This document shows positions 8,623-17,632 of a DNA stretch of 64,000 nt, piece by piece (within the stretch, counting starts at the first letter, position 1; each line of letters begins with the position of its first letter). The translations under genes and the position numbers were made by a program. Location: NCBI GenBank assembly GCA_943328975.2, contig CALQCC020000019.1, forward strand, positions 16,553-80,552, in the 5' to 3' direction. The notes under the pieces are model-generated. The model made no database searches. It worked only from the letters and a program-made list of their open reading frames with translations, and was not told the origin of the DNA. The stretch comes from Bordetella parapertussis. GTDB taxonomy: Bacteria; Acidobacteriota; Terriglobia; Bryobacterales; Bryobacteraceae.

Positions 8623-8810
8623 CCCAGAGACAGCTCGGCCACTCTACGGATGCCAGGAATCTCGCCGCTGGTGAGATCTACGTAGAGGTCGCGAAGATTG
8701 GCCACAAGTTCTTCCTGCGTCTCACCCTGTGTTAGGTAGTCGGGAAACTCTTCAAAGTAGCCGATCCACATTTCACCGTCCTGCCAGTGAACATATCGAG
8801 CTGTGCCCAT
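8619..8810 (-). CDS. hicB: HicB-type antitoxin
   Basis: A 63-residue HicB-family antitoxin that binds HicA. The sequence ARYVHWQDGEMWIGYFEEFPDYLTQGET followed by EELVANLRDLYVDLTSGEIPGIRRV matches the short HicB fold (partial RNase H-like) found in two-gene HicBA modules. I chose the ATG at 8808-8810 because it matches the family start; a GTG at 8840 would add ten unlikely residues. No separate DNA-binding domain is visible in this short form. It overlaps hicA by four bases. Confidence 0.85.
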   Translation of the reverse strand: MGTARYVHWQDGEMWIGYFEEFPDYLTQGETQEELVANLRDLYVDLTSGEIPGIRRVAELSLG

Positions 8811-8891
8811 GCGTCCATTGTACAGTTCACCCTCCCCCACTGCTGCATCCCTCGACCCGCCGCGCTAGACTGGTTTCCCAGGGGGGATCGA

Positions 8892-9299
8892 ATGCGAAAA
8901 CACATCCACACGGCCACGTTGGGTCTTGCGCTGTTGCTCGCGACCAGGAGCGCTTGGGCGCATCACTCGTTTGCGGCGGAGTATGACGATAAGCAGCCGG
9001 TGAAGGTCACTGGCACGGTCAGCAAGGTCGAGTGGAAGAACCCGCACATTTGGTTTTACGTGGACGTGAAAGACCCGCAGGGCAAGGTCGTCACGTGGGG
9101 CTTTTCGGGCGGACCTCCGGGGATGCTGTTGCGGCGCGGGATCACCAAGGACGTGATGAAGCTGGGCGACGTGGTCACGGTGGAAGGGTTCCGTGCGCGC
9201 GATGGATCTAACAACGGGTCCGGCGGAACGGTGCTGTTCGCCAAAGATGGCAAGCAGGTATTCACGGCCAGCGCCGAAGATGCGCTTCCGCAGAAGTAG
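8892..9299 (+). CDS. DUF6152-like secreted protein
   Basis: A 135-residue exported protein with a signal peptide ending near SAWA-HHSF. The mature part begins HHSFAAEYDDKQPVKVTGTVSKVEWKNPHIWFYVDV, the characteristic opening of the DUF6152 family, and continues as an OB-like beta domain. Its function is unknown. It is 14 bases upstream of the 'GKPDxxGxW' family gene, a pairing I would expect to be an operon. The ATG at 8892 begins the signal peptide; the longer open frame upstream is not credible because it overlaps the hicB promoter region. Confidence 0.82.
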   Translation: MRKHIHTATLGLALLLATRSAWAHHSFAAEYDDKQPVKVTGTVSKVEWKNPHIWFYVDVKDPQGKVVTWGFSGGPPGMLLRRGITKDVMKLGDVVTVEGFRARDGSNNGSGGTVLFAKDGKQVFTASAEDALPQK

Positions 9300-9313
9300 G
9301 GCAGGGGATCAAC

Positions 9314-10117
9314 ATGCAGAGTCTTCGATGGGGATTGATGGCGCTCGCCTTGACGTGCCCGATGTGGGGGCAAGCGACGGGGCAGGCGACGGCGCAGCAG
9401 ACCAAGGGCATTCCACGCGATGCGGCGGGCAAGCCGGATTTCACGGGCGTGTGGGCGGGCCCTGGATTTAGTCACAAGGTGGGGCCGGGCGATACCGACT
9501 CGCCGACGGTGACGCGCTTCGATCGCAAGAAAATGTCTCCGTTCACGCCGGGCGGGCAAGCGCTGATGGCTCGGCCGATCACGGGCAAGTTGCTGCAGGA
9601 TGATCCGACCTCGTTGTGTTTGCCGAACGGTCTGACGCGGCAGATTCTGTCGCCGTATCCGCAGCAGTTCATCCAGGCTCCGGGGAAGCTCATCATCCTC
9701 TACGAATACATGCACTTCTTCCGCGTGATCCCCACCGATGGGCGTGCGCATGACAAGGATGTGGACCTCACGTGGATGGGAGATTCCACGGCCAAGTGGG
9801 ACGGCGACACGCTGGTGATCGATACAGTGGGCCTCAAGGAATGGATGTTCGACGCGACGCACAGCCAGGATGGCGAGGGCTCGCGCTGGCATAGCGACGA
9901 CCTCCACGTGACCGAGCGGTTGCGGTTCGTGGATCCGACCTCGGTGTCGTATCAAATGACGATTGACGACCCGAAGATCTTCACGGCTCCGTGGAATCAG
10001 GACTTTTCCATGAAGCTGCACCCGACGTGGAAGCTGCTGGAATTTGTGTGCGAAGAGAACAATCGCTGCGAAGGCGGGATCTGCGTCGAGTCTGACGCGC
10101 AGAAGCAGAACAAGTAG
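9314..10117 (+). CDS. Secreted 'GKPDxxGxW' family protein, paralogue of the 1268 gene
   Basis: A 267-residue exported protein with a signal peptide ending around MWGQA. It shares motif blocks with the product at 1268: GKPDFTGVWAGPGF, TWMGDSTAKWDGDTLVIDTVG, VTERLRFVDP, MTIDDPKIFTAPW and VCEENNRC. Two extra Cys near the C-terminus (CEENNRCEGGIC) may form a disulphide. The role is unknown. It follows the DUF6152 gene with a 14-base gap and has an AGGGG ribosome site, so the pair is probably co-expressed. Confidence 0.8.
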   Translation: MQSLRWGLMALALTCPMWGQATGQATAQQTKGIPRDAAGKPDFTGVWAGPGFSHKVGPGDTDSPTVTRFDRKKMSPFTPGGQALMARPITGKLLQDDPTSLCLPNGLTRQILSPYPQQFIQAPGKLIILYEYMHFFRVIPTDGRAHDKDVDLTWMGDSTAKWDGDTLVIDTVGLKEWMFDATHSQDGEGSRWHSDDLHVTERLRFVDPTSVSYQMTIDDPKIFTAPWNQDFSMKLHPTWKLLEFVCEENNRCEGGICVESDAQKQNK

Positions 10118-10174
10118 CGGCTCGCGGGTTCGGTCCTACAGGATTCACCCTATGTCGCCGATCCAAGGGGTACT

Positions 10175-12190
10175 ATGTCCAGCTCCCCTCGGCCTGCGTT
10201 CTTGGACTACGGTAAATCCGTGCTCCGGTTCAAGATCGCAGCTGGATTCTTGGTTTTCGCCTTGGCGCTGGGCTTCATCGCCTATCGTTTCCAGGCCAAT
10301 ACTTACATCACGGCGCAGCGTACGGCGGGATCCAACCAGCGCTTTGACCGAATCTGGTTTGCCGCCCAGAACGTTTTGGCTGGAGCTCGAACCCAGGGTG
10401 ACCGGATTAAGATCCACCGCGAGGCGGCGGCCGGCGTCGCCGAACTCAATATCGAAATCCCAGCGGGCGGGCTGGTTCACGGCGAATCCAGTTGGGCTGT
10501 TGCCCCTGCGTTCGACGTGGTGGCCTGGATCCATCCAGGGGCCTTGTTGTTCCGCGCTCTTGCGAATGAAAAGTCCACGCGAACCGTGCTATTTGCCGCG
10601 GGCAGTCGGCCGCTTGTTGTCACAGTGCTTGGTGATGGAGCGATCGCCGTTGCCTTTGAAGACGGGGTGATAGCGCGCTGGAATTCGCGTACGGGGGAGC
10701 CTCTCCCGGGTCAAGATCTGGCGCTTGGATCCGTGCGGCAGGCGACTGCCGTTGGAGATTATCTGGCCGCGGGCTCGTCCGAGAAGATCTTCCTTTACCA
10801 TTACCGGGATGGACACTGGGCACCCACGGAATCCGTGTCCGCTCCAGCTCCGCCGTATCGACTGGTGATCCCCGCTGCGGGATCCATCGCCACCATTGAG
10901 GACGGTTTTCTCCACTATGGCGGGGAATCCCGAAACACGCGTGGAGCCGTCGGCTCGGTAGTTTCGCATCAAGGTGTTTTGATCACGGCGGGCAAGTTCG
11001 ACAACGTGTGGGTGGCCACAAGTTCAAACCAGGAACAGGAAGACTACGAAGTTGCGACTGCGGAACCTGGATCGATTCTGGCGACGGGAAAGAACCAACT
11101 GGCGGTGAGCGGTCCCCAGGGCACGTCCGTGTTCACGCTTGGCAGTGAGGAGCGATTGACGGCAACGGGCCGCATGGCAGCCGCCTTAGCCTCCTTGAGC
11201 GCATTGATCTCCTTCGTGCTCGCGTTGGCTCCGATGTTACTGCGGCATCTGCTGAAACTGTTTGCCAAGATGCTCGGAAGAGCGGGCGGGGCAGGTGGGG
11301 GACTCGCGGCTGAGCATCTACCTCCCCCGCCGACGATCTTGATTGAGCGCATCGCCGCCGCGCGCAGCGTGCTGTGGGCCGGGGCCGGACTCAGTGTCCA
11401 ATCGGGACTGCCTACGCGGAGCGTGTTTGTTACCAACTTGATCAACACCGGCAGCGTGGAGGGGTGGATCCGTTCGGATGATGTGAGTTCGCTGCGGCAC
11501 ATGGTGGCTCGCGGCCAAGCGGAAGCCGCGATGGACAGGTTAATCGAACGGCGTGGGGCCCAAGCGAGCATCGGCCACATTCGTTCCCTGATTCCGAAAT
11601 ACCCGACGCTGTCCCGTTGCCACGAACTGCTCTCCAGCATCCCGTTTGCCGCAGCGATGAGCACCAACTATGACGATCTGCTGGAGCGTATGAAGTCGCA
11701 TTGGACCGCGAAGGTGGTGACGCCCAGTTCTGCAGAGATCCCTTCGTTGAGCGGCATTCCCTTCTTACTCAAGTTGTACGGCGAACTCGGCCAGTCGCAA
11801 AGCATCCGTATGTCGCGCAGCAAGCTGGCTGCCGATTTTCCCGCGCCCGCTCGACGATTGCTCAACAGCGTGGGGTCCATGAACACGCTCCTATTTATCG
11901 GAGCTTCTCTGGAAGGATTGCTGGCCGATCTGGACGCACTGGGCCTGTCAGACATTCGAGGCGGAACGCACTTCGCCGTTGTCGGCACACCGAGTTCGCA
12001 GTGGAAGAAGATTGCCCAGGAGTTGAAGGGGCTCTACTCCATTGAAGTCCTGGCTTGCCGTGAAGAGACCATCGCCACGGAGCTGCCGAAGTTTCTGGAA
12101 GAGTTGTTGCGGCGCGTGAACCAGGTTCAGCGCGATGCCGTCGAAGTTGCGAAGGTGGAAGAGCCCGATCTGACCACCACTGCGGCGTAG
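10175..12190 (+). CDS. Membrane-anchored SIR2-like protein with an extracytoplasmic sensor-like domain
   Basis: A 671-residue protein of unusual layout. A transmembrane helix at about 20-37 is followed by about 295 residues of beta-rich sequence (VAVAFEDGVIARWNSRTGEP type repeats) resembling a beta-propeller and predicted to lie outside the cytoplasm. A second helix at about 334-356 is followed by a cytoplasmic SIR2-like domain at about 392-645. The SIR2 features are WAGAGLSVQSGLP with the GAG NAD-binding loop at 402-404, STNYDDLLE with Asn498, and LLFIGASLEGL. In many SIR2-type NADases the motif after the Asn is K-[LI]-H-G with a catalytic His; here it reads K-L-Y535-G. It may therefore bind NAD or ADP-ribose rather than cleave it. 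It is a single gene with no recognisable defence partner. An AAGGGG ribosome site supports the ATG. Confidence 0.75.
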   Translation: MSSSPRPAFLDYGKSVLRFKIAAGFLVFALALGFIAYRFQANTYITAQRTAGSNQRFDRIWFAAQNVLAGARTQGDRIKIHREAAAGVAELNIEIPAGGLVHGESSWAVAPAFDVVAWIHPGALLFRALANEKSTRTVLFAAGSRPLVVTVLGDGAIAVAFEDGVIARWNSRTGEPLPGQDLALGSVRQATAVGDYLAAGSSEKIFLYHYRDGHWAPTESVSAPAPPYRLVIPAAGSIATIEDGFLHYGGESRNTRGAVGSVVSHQGVLITAGKFDNVWVATSSNQEQEDYEVATAEPGSILATGKNQLAVSGPQGTSVFTLGSEERLTATGRMAAALASLSALISFVLALAPMLLRHLLKLFAKMLGRAGGAGGGLAAEHLPPPPTILIERIAAARSVLWAGAGLSVQSGLPTRSVFVTNLINTGSVEGWIRSDDVSSLRHMVARGQAEAAMDRLIERRGAQASIGHIRSLIPKYPTLSRCHELLSSIPFAAAMSTNYDDLLERMKSHWTAKVVTPSSAEIPSLSGIPFLLKLYGELGQSQSIRMSRSKLAADFPAPARRLLNSVGSMNTLLFIGASLEGLLADLDALGLSDIRGGTHFAVVGTPSSQWKKIAQELKGLYSIEVLACREETIATELPKFLEELLRRVNQVQRDAVEVAKVEEPDLTTTAA

Positions 12191-12193
12191 TGC

Positions 12194-12673
12194 CTAGGCC
12201 AACGCGTCTTTGAGGCGCTGGTAGGTGACGGTTAACTCTTCGGGCAACACACGGGTCTCGGCGATGGTGGACATGAAGCTCGCGTCGCCCGCCCAGCGCG
12301 GCAGCATGTGCATGTGGATGTGGCCGGCCACTCCGGCGCCCGCGGCCTCGCCGAGGTTCATCCCGAGGTTGATGCCATCGGGGTTGTAGATCTTGCGCAG
12401 CGCCACCTCGCAACGGACCGCCAGGCGCATCATCTCCGCCATGGTCTCGGGTTGTGCGTCAGCCAGCTTGGACACGTGTTCGTACGGCGCGATCATCAAG
12501 TGACCGTTGGTGTACGGGTAGAGATTCAGCAACACGAAATTGCGCTCAGCGCGGAGTACGATGTGGTTGCCAGCGTCGTCGTTCGCCGCAGGCTTGGTGC
12601 AGAAGATACAGGCGTTTTTCGGAGATGCGGTCGACACATACCGGTATCTCCACGGACTCCACAGGCGGTCCAT
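12194..12673 (-). CDS. HIT-family nucleotide hydrolase/phosphorylase
   Basis: A 159-residue histidine-triad protein that would act on nucleotide phosphate or phosphoramidate esters, possibly diadenosine tetraphosphate as in the Ap4A phosphorylase-like subgroup. The catalytic triad motif is GHIHMHMLPRW. An upstream CIFC pair, typical of zinc-binding bacterial HIT proteins, sits at residues 22-25, and NLYPYTNGHLMIAPYEH is the usual substrate-pocket block. It ends four bases from the SIR2 gene's stop (convergent) and follows the HU gene by ten bases, so it probably belongs to the rpsA-HU transcript. Confidence 0.9.
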   Translation of the reverse strand: MDRLWSPWRYRYVSTASPKNACIFCTKPAANDDAGNHIVLRAERNFVLLNLYPYTNGHLMIAPYEHVSKLADAQPETMAEMMRLAVRCEVALRKIYNPDGINLGMNLGEAAGAGVAGHIHMHMLPRWAGDASFMSTIAETRVLPEELTVTYQRLKDALA

Positions 12674-12683
12674 TCTGCCCGTG

Positions 12684-12980
12684 TTACTCGGTCGGCTTGG
12701 AGGCGCTGCCGTTAACCAAGTCCTTCAGCTCTTTGCTGGGCTTGAAGTAGGGAATGCGCTTGGCCGGGACTTCCACGCGATCGCCGGTCTTGGGGTTGCG
12801 TCCCACGCGCGGCAGGCGGCTGCGCGTGCGGAAACTGCCGAATCCACGAATCTCGATTTTGTCGCCGCTGCGCAGGGCTCGGACCACGCTTCCGAGAATG
12901 GCCTCGACGATCACCTCGGAATCTTTACGGGTCATTTCAACCACGCGTGAGACTTCTTCGATCAATTCTGCCTTGGTCAT
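12684..12980 (-). CDS. HU/IHF-family nucleoid DNA-binding protein
   Basis: A 98-residue histone-like protein that bends and compacts DNA as a dimer. The N-terminal helices (MTKAELIEEVSRVVEMTRKDSEVIVEA), the GDKIEIRGFGSF strand and the RNPKTGDRVEVPAKRIPYFKPSKELK arm are the full HU/IHF signature, including the Pro in the beta-arm region. It lies 17 bases downstream of rpsA, the usual place for an IHF-beta-type gene, and ten bases upstream of the HIT gene. Confidence 0.93.
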   Translation of the reverse strand: MTKAELIEEVSRVVEMTRKDSEVIVEAILGSVVRALRSGDKIEIRGFGSFRTRSRLPRVGRNPKTGDRVEVPAKRIPYFKPSKELKDLVNGSASKPTE

Positions 12981-12997
12981 ACTTGTATAGCGGCCGG

Positions 12998-14728
12998 TTA
13001 CCGGCTGTCCCCTTTTGCTCTTCGATTCATTGCTTCTTCCATGGTCATGGTGGCGGCTGCGGCCTGGCGCTGGTAATCTTCCAGGCGAGCGCGTTCCTCA
13101 TCCTCGGCCACGGCTCTGAGGCTTAATCCGATCTTCTTTTCGGCCTCATTCATTTTGACAATCTTAAAATCATACTCTTCGCCCAGCGGCAGCGGGGAAT
13201 CCGCATCCGCGGTGTCGGGCATGACTGGAATTTCCGATTTGTGACACAACGCCTCCACGCCCGGCGCAAGTTCCACGAACACTCCGAACGCGGCCGCGCG
13301 GATCACTCGTCCACGCACTAGGTCTCCGGTCTCATGAGCGCGGAAGAAGCTCTCCTGCGAATCCGGCTGCAGCTGTTTGATGCCCAGCGACAGGCGGCGA
13401 TTGGGGGCATCGATGCTTAGGATCACAGCCTGCATCGTCTGGCCCTTCTTCAATAATTCCGATGCGTGCTTGATGTGTTTGGTCCAGGAAATATCGGACA
13501 CATGCACCAAACCATCCACTCCTTCTTCGATCTCCAAGAACGCGCCGAACTCAGTCAGCTTGCGAACACGGCCTTCTACCACGCTGCCGATCGAATAACG
13601 ATCCGCGACCGTAGTCCAAGGGTCGGCTTCCAGCTGCTTAATACCAAGAGAGACGCGGCGCTCTTTTTGTTTCACTTCGATCACAACCGCTTCCACCTGA
13701 TCGCCCGGCTTCACCACCTTGTTGGGGTGCTTCATGCGCCGGCTCCAGGTCATTTCGGAAACGTGGATCAAGCCTTCAACGCCGGGTTCGATCTCGACGA
13801 ACGCGCCGTAATCGGTGACGCTCATTACACGGCCTAGGACGCGGCTGCCTTGGGGTAGGCGTTCGGTCATGGACTCCCACGGGTCCGGTGTAAGCTGGCG
13901 GATGCCCAGGGAGATGCGCTCTTTAGCTCGATCGAACTTGAGGACCTTGGCAGTGATTTCCTGGCCTACTTGAATCACTTGCGAAGGATGCGTGACGCGG
14001 CCATGCGACATGTCGCTCACGTGGAGCAATCCATCGATGCCGCCCAGATCAATGAATGCGCCGTATTCAGTGAGGTTCTTTACCGTACCTGTTACGGTGC
14101 CGCCTTCAGTGATGTGTTCCAGCGCGTTCGCCTTACGCGACTTGCGATCTTCTTCCACCACCATCTTGCGCGAGACAACCACGTTGCCGCGGCGGCGGTT
14201 CACGCTGACGATGCGAACCGGTATGTCCTGTCCGATGAATTGGTCCAGGTCATGCACGGGTCGCGAATCGATCTGCGAGCCGGGCATAAATGCGGGCACG
14301 CCGACGTCCAACATCAACCCGCCCTTGGTCTTTTCAATCACACGCGCGGAAACCAACAGTCGATCCCGTGCGGCTTCTTCTAACGTATCCCAGATGCGCA
14401 ATCGCGCGGCTTTACTGTATGAAAGCAGTACGTAGCCTTCGGGCGGCGGCGCCGAACGATCCGGCATCACATCAATCGTGTCGCCCCGCTTGACCGTGAT
14501 GGTGCCATTCGGCAACTTGAACTGTTCGAGGGGGATGCTGCCTTCCAGCTTGTACCCGAAATCGACGATCACATCTTTGGCCGTGACCGCCACCACAAGC
14601 CCTTTGAGCAGCTCGCCTTCTGACAGCGGTGCTAAATGGCTGTGCTCGTCGAGTAGTTGCGCGAAGTCTTCGTCAGCGGAGGCGCCGGCGTCGAGATCCC
14701 GATCTTCAAAAAATTCGTCTTGCGCCAT
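12998..14728 (-). CDS. rpsA: 30S ribosomal protein S1
   Basis: A 576-residue S1 protein that helps mRNA bind the 30S subunit. Six S1 (OB-fold) repeats can be followed: GELLKGLVVAVTAKD, LLVSARVIEKTKGG, GTVTGTVKNLTEYGAFIDLG, GSRVLGRVMSVTDYGAFVEI, GSVVEGRVRKLTEFGAFLEI and GDLVRGRVIRAAAFGVFVEL. The acidic N-terminus MAQDEFFEDRDLDAG favours the ATG at 14726-14728; a GTG at 14770 would add 14 residues without a better ribosome site. Poor Shine-Dalgarno pairing is common for rpsA. It heads a run with the HU and HIT genes. Confidence 0.95.
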   Translation of the reverse strand: MAQDEFFEDRDLDAGASADEDFAQLLDEHSHLAPLSEGELLKGLVVAVTAKDVIVDFGYKLEGSIPLEQFKLPNGTITVKRGDTIDVMPDRSAPPPEGYVLLSYSKAARLRIWDTLEEAARDRLLVSARVIEKTKGGLMLDVGVPAFMPGSQIDSRPVHDLDQFIGQDIPVRIVSVNRRRGNVVVSRKMVVEEDRKSRKANALEHITEGGTVTGTVKNLTEYGAFIDLGGIDGLLHVSDMSHGRVTHPSQVIQVGQEITAKVLKFDRAKERISLGIRQLTPDPWESMTERLPQGSRVLGRVMSVTDYGAFVEIEPGVEGLIHVSEMTWSRRMKHPNKVVKPGDQVEAVVIEVKQKERRVSLGIKQLEADPWTTVADRYSIGSVVEGRVRKLTEFGAFLEIEEGVDGLVHVSDISWTKHIKHASELLKKGQTMQAVILSIDAPNRRLSLGIKQLQPDSQESFFRAHETGDLVRGRVIRAAAFGVFVELAPGVEALCHKSEIPVMPDTADADSPLPLGEEYDFKIVKMNEAEKKIGLSLRAVAEDEERARLEDYQRQAAAATMTMEEAMNRRAKGDSR

Positions 14729-14882
14729 GGGTCCGGTGTACGACAACTGCTTGAAAGAGAAGTACTTCACGAACTATAGCGGAGCCTAAATAGGGTTGTC
14801 AACCGAGGCGGGCCAGGGACGTTCGTGCGCGGAGATGTGTGGGCCGCGATGAAGACTCCGCGAGAATGTTTTACTCAGAAAA

Positions 14883-14912
14883 TTGACGCCTTGTGATCGG
14901 GTACGCTACCAT
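14883..14912 (+). promoter_or_regulatory. Probable promoter of the initiator tRNA
   Basis: TTGACG at 14883-14888 and TACCAT at 14907-14912, separated by 18 bases, resemble sigma-70 -35 and -10 boxes. Transcription would start close to the tRNA 5' end at 14918, as expected for a tRNA gene. Confidence 0.45.
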
Positions 14913-14917
14913 AGCTC

Positions 14918-14994
<77 letters not shown>

Positions 14995-15212
14995 ACCAAG
15001 TCTGAATCGGTTGTGCGCATCCTGCGCCGACTACTCTTCCCATCCAACTCCATCCGATTCTGAGCGAAATGACTCACGCCGGATAACGTAACCGAATTCA
15101 GCCTGCAAGCGCCCCACACAGGGCGAGCCTTCGCTCATATCACTAAGTTTCCCGAAACGTTCGCGCCCGAAATGAGTTTACCTCGACGAGGTTTGGCCAA
15201 GGAGGAGCGCCG

Positions 15213-16328
15213 ATGCTTCGCAGTGTTGTTGTTTCCCCGGACAGGGAACTGTCCGCTAGGCTTCTAGCCGCGACAGAATCTGCGGGTGGTTGTACCGTCA
15301 AACGCGTGATGGATGAATATCCTTCTCTGGGTGAACTTCTGCGGGTTCTTCGGGCCTCCACGGCAGAGATTTTGTTCTTGAGCTTCGACGATCTCGCAAA
15401 GGCTCGGGACATCACCAAGGCTCTTGAAGAGGAACTGCCTAACCTTCAGATCGTCGGAATCCATGGCGAGGGAAGTTCCCAGGTGCTGCGCGAATACATG
15501 CGCTTGGGAATTCGGGAATCGCTGGGGGAACCCTTCGAAGAGAAAGCCATCGTGGAACTGCTGTCCAATGTGACGGGACACCTCGACCGGCTTTCTGTCA
15601 ATCATGGCGCTCCCAGCCAGTTGCTATGTTTTCTGCCGTCCAAGCCCGGAGTGGGAACCTCCACCATTGCCCTCAACGTAAGCGCCTCGTTGGCAGCACA
15701 GCCGAATAGTTCTGTTCTCCTGGCCGACTTCGACATGAGCGCCGGCATGGTTCGCTTCTTGCTGCGACTGAACAACAAGTCGTCGGTCACGGACGCTATA
15801 GACATGGCGCACCAGTTGGACGATCAACTGTGGCCGCAACTGGTCACGCGGCTCAACGGCCTGGACGTATTGCACGCCGGAAGTACCAACCCGAACTATC
15901 AGGTGGCCCCAGTCCAACTGGAAGAGTTCCTGACCTTCTTGCGCCGCCACTACAAATTTGTTTGCGCTGACCTCTCCGGAAATTTCGAGCGCCACTCACT
16001 CGATCTGCTCCACGAGTCCAAAGCGATCTTTTTGGTTTGCACGCCGGAAGTGGCGTCGATTCATCTTGCTCGAGAAAAGTTGGACTTCCTGCGGCAGATC
16101 GACGTGAGTTCCAAGGTCTCCGTGCTTCTCAATCGTGTTCCCAAAAAAACACTGCTCAGCACACAACAGGTGGAGGAGTTACTGGGAGTGCCGGTAGCGC
16201 AGGTGTTTGCCAACGACTATAACGGTGTGAACGGTTCGGTGAAGGATGGAACGGCCATCAAGCGGACCTCGGAAATGGGAAAGCAACTCGCCGAATTCAG
16301 TTTGCGCCTGGATGGCGCCCTGTCCTAG
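15213..16328 (+). CDS. CpaE/TadZ-like pilus-assembly ATPase-family protein
   Basis: A 371-residue protein with an N-terminal receiver-like domain (about 1-125) lacking an obvious phosphorylatable Asp pattern, followed by a ParA/MinD-type P-loop domain. CpaE/TadZ proteins place the Tad pilus machine at its site in the cell. The deviant Walker A reads KPGVGTST (144-151), with the signature first Lys but Thr in place of the second Lys; such degeneration is known in TadZ. LLADFDMSAG supplies the Walker A' Asp, and FVCADLSG the Walker B region. A GGAGG ribosome site precedes the ATG. TadG/TadE genes lie 1.7 kb downstream, but the TadA, TadB and TadC genes and pilin are absent here. Confidence 0.82.
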   Translation: MLRSVVVSPDRELSARLLAATESAGGCTVKRVMDEYPSLGELLRVLRASTAEILFLSFDDLAKARDITKALEEELPNLQIVGIHGEGSSQVLREYMRLGIRESLGEPFEEKAIVELLSNVTGHLDRLSVNHGAPSQLLCFLPSKPGVGTSTIALNVSASLAAQPNSSVLLADFDMSAGMVRFLLRLNNKSSVTDAIDMAHQLDDQLWPQLVTRLNGLDVLHAGSTNPNYQVAPVQLEEFLTFLRRHYKFVCADLSGNFERHSLDLLHESKAIFLVCTPEVASIHLAREKLDFLRQIDVSSKVSVLLNRVPKKTLLSTQQVEELLGVPVAQVFANDYNGVNGSVKDGTAIKRTSEMGKQLAEFSLRLDGALS

Positions 16329-16409
16329 CGCGAGGGCACCGTCTTATTCCCAGTAAGCCCCGCCCGGACGTCCGTAGCTCTGGCAGTGCTCCCGGGCTCG
16401 CACGGCGTG

Positions 16410-16610
16410 TCATTTTTTGGCGGACCGAAAGGTCAGCACAGCCAGGAAGAAAAAGGCCGCGGAGATGAAGCATCGCACTACGATCCCTAGCATCGGCGCC
16501 TCATACAAAGCGTTGCGCCAAGCTAGCGAGGCGAAGGCGAGACCCAGGCATAAGTACCACCAGCCGTAGAGCCGCGTTAGAAGTTGCTTGCGTGGGCCGG
16601 TCATTGCCAT
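16410..16610 (-). CDS. Small membrane protein
   Basis: A 66-residue protein with two predicted membrane helices (about 14-30, LYGWWYLCLGLAFASLAW, and 40-60, LGIVVRCFISAAFFFLAVL) and basic ends. I recognise no family. AGGA lies about 11 bases before the ATG. It is downstream of, and on the same strand as, the luciferase-like oxidoreductase gene, 29 bases away, so it may be its distal operon partner. Confidence 0.55.
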   Translation of the reverse strand: MAMTGPRKQLLTRLYGWWYLCLGLAFASLAWRNALYEAPMLGIVVRCFISAAFFFLAVLTFRSAKK

Positions 16611-16639
16611 ACCGTCATTTTCCTACAGTGGGCGATTGA

Positions 16640-17632
16640 TCAAGCCAGCGAGCTGCGCACTTCCGCGATCGTCTCGAACGACTTCAGCCGCGCTGCGTGG
16701 TCGTAAATATTCGCGGTGATCATCAATTCGTCGGGCTGTATCTCGGCAAGGAAGTTCTGCAGTCCCATCTGAATGGATCCCGGCGATCCCACAATGGCGC
16801 ACGCCAGCGCTTGATCGATTACGAAGCGTTCGGCGGGCGAGCAGCACGTGTTGATGTCATCCACAGGGGCCTTGAGTTGGCCTGGCATGCCTCGGCGTAA
16901 CGCCAGGAACGCCTGCTGAAGCGATGTGAAAAGACGTCGCGCCTCCGCATCTGTCTCCGCAGCGATCACGTTGATACATGCCATCGCATACGGACGATCC
17001 AGTTGCGCGGACGGCTGGAAGGCACGGCGGTAAAGGCTGAACGCCGGAACCAAATCGGCGGGAGCGAAGTGGGAGGCGAACGCAAACGGCAATCCCAACT
17101 GCGCGGCAAGCTCCGCGCTGAACATGCTGGATCCCAGCAGCCAAATCGGAACGTTGAGGCCCGATCCTGGAACGGCGCGGATCGGTTGCCCTGGCTGTGA
17201 TGGTCCGAAATAGGACTGCAGTTCGACTACGTCCTTGGGAAATTGATCGACCGTCTCGAGGACATTGCGACGCAGGGCCCTGGCGGTCATCATATCGGTT
17301 CCCGGTGCCCGCCCCAGGCCCAGATCAATGCGATGGGGAAAGAGCGACGCCAGCGTGCCGAACTGCTCGGCTATGACCAGCGGACTATGATTCGGCAGCA
17401 TCACGCCGCCCGACCCGACGCGAATCGTCTTGGTTCCGCCCGCAACGTGCGCGATCACTACCGAAGTCGCGGCGCTGGCGATGCCCGGCACGTTGTGGTG
17501 TTCCGCGAGCCAAAACCGATGGTATCCCCAAGCCTCGGCATGTTGCGCCAGATCCAGCGAATGGCGGAAGGCATCTGCTGCGGTTGCGCCTTCCGTGATG
17601 GGGCAGAGGTCCAGGACTGAAAACGGGATCAT
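16640..17632 (-). CDS. LLM-class flavin-dependent oxidoreductase
   Basis: A 330-residue luciferase-like monooxygenase (TIM barrel) that uses reduced flavin. The sequence [62 protein letters not shown] and [11 protein letters not shown] are the diagnostic blocks of the MsnO8-type subgroup, and the length is typical. The substrate is unknown. It stands alone apart from the small membrane gene behind it. Confidence 0.9.
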   Translation of the reverse strand: MIPFSVLDLCPITEGATAADAFRHSLDLAQHAEAWGYHRFWLAEHHNVPGIASAATSVVIAHVAGGTKTIRVGSGGVMLPNHSPLVIAEQFGTLASLFPHRIDLGLGRAPGTDMMTARALRRNVLETVDQFPKDVVELQSYFGPSQPGQPIRAVPGSGLNVPIWLLGSSMFSAELAAQLGLPFAFASHFAPADLVPAFSLYRRAFQPSAQLDRPYAMACINVIAAETDAEARRLFTSLQQAFLALRRGMPGQLKAPVDDINTCCSPAERFVIDQALACAIVGSPGSIQMGLQNFLAEIQPDELMITANIYDHAARLKSFETIAEVRSSLA

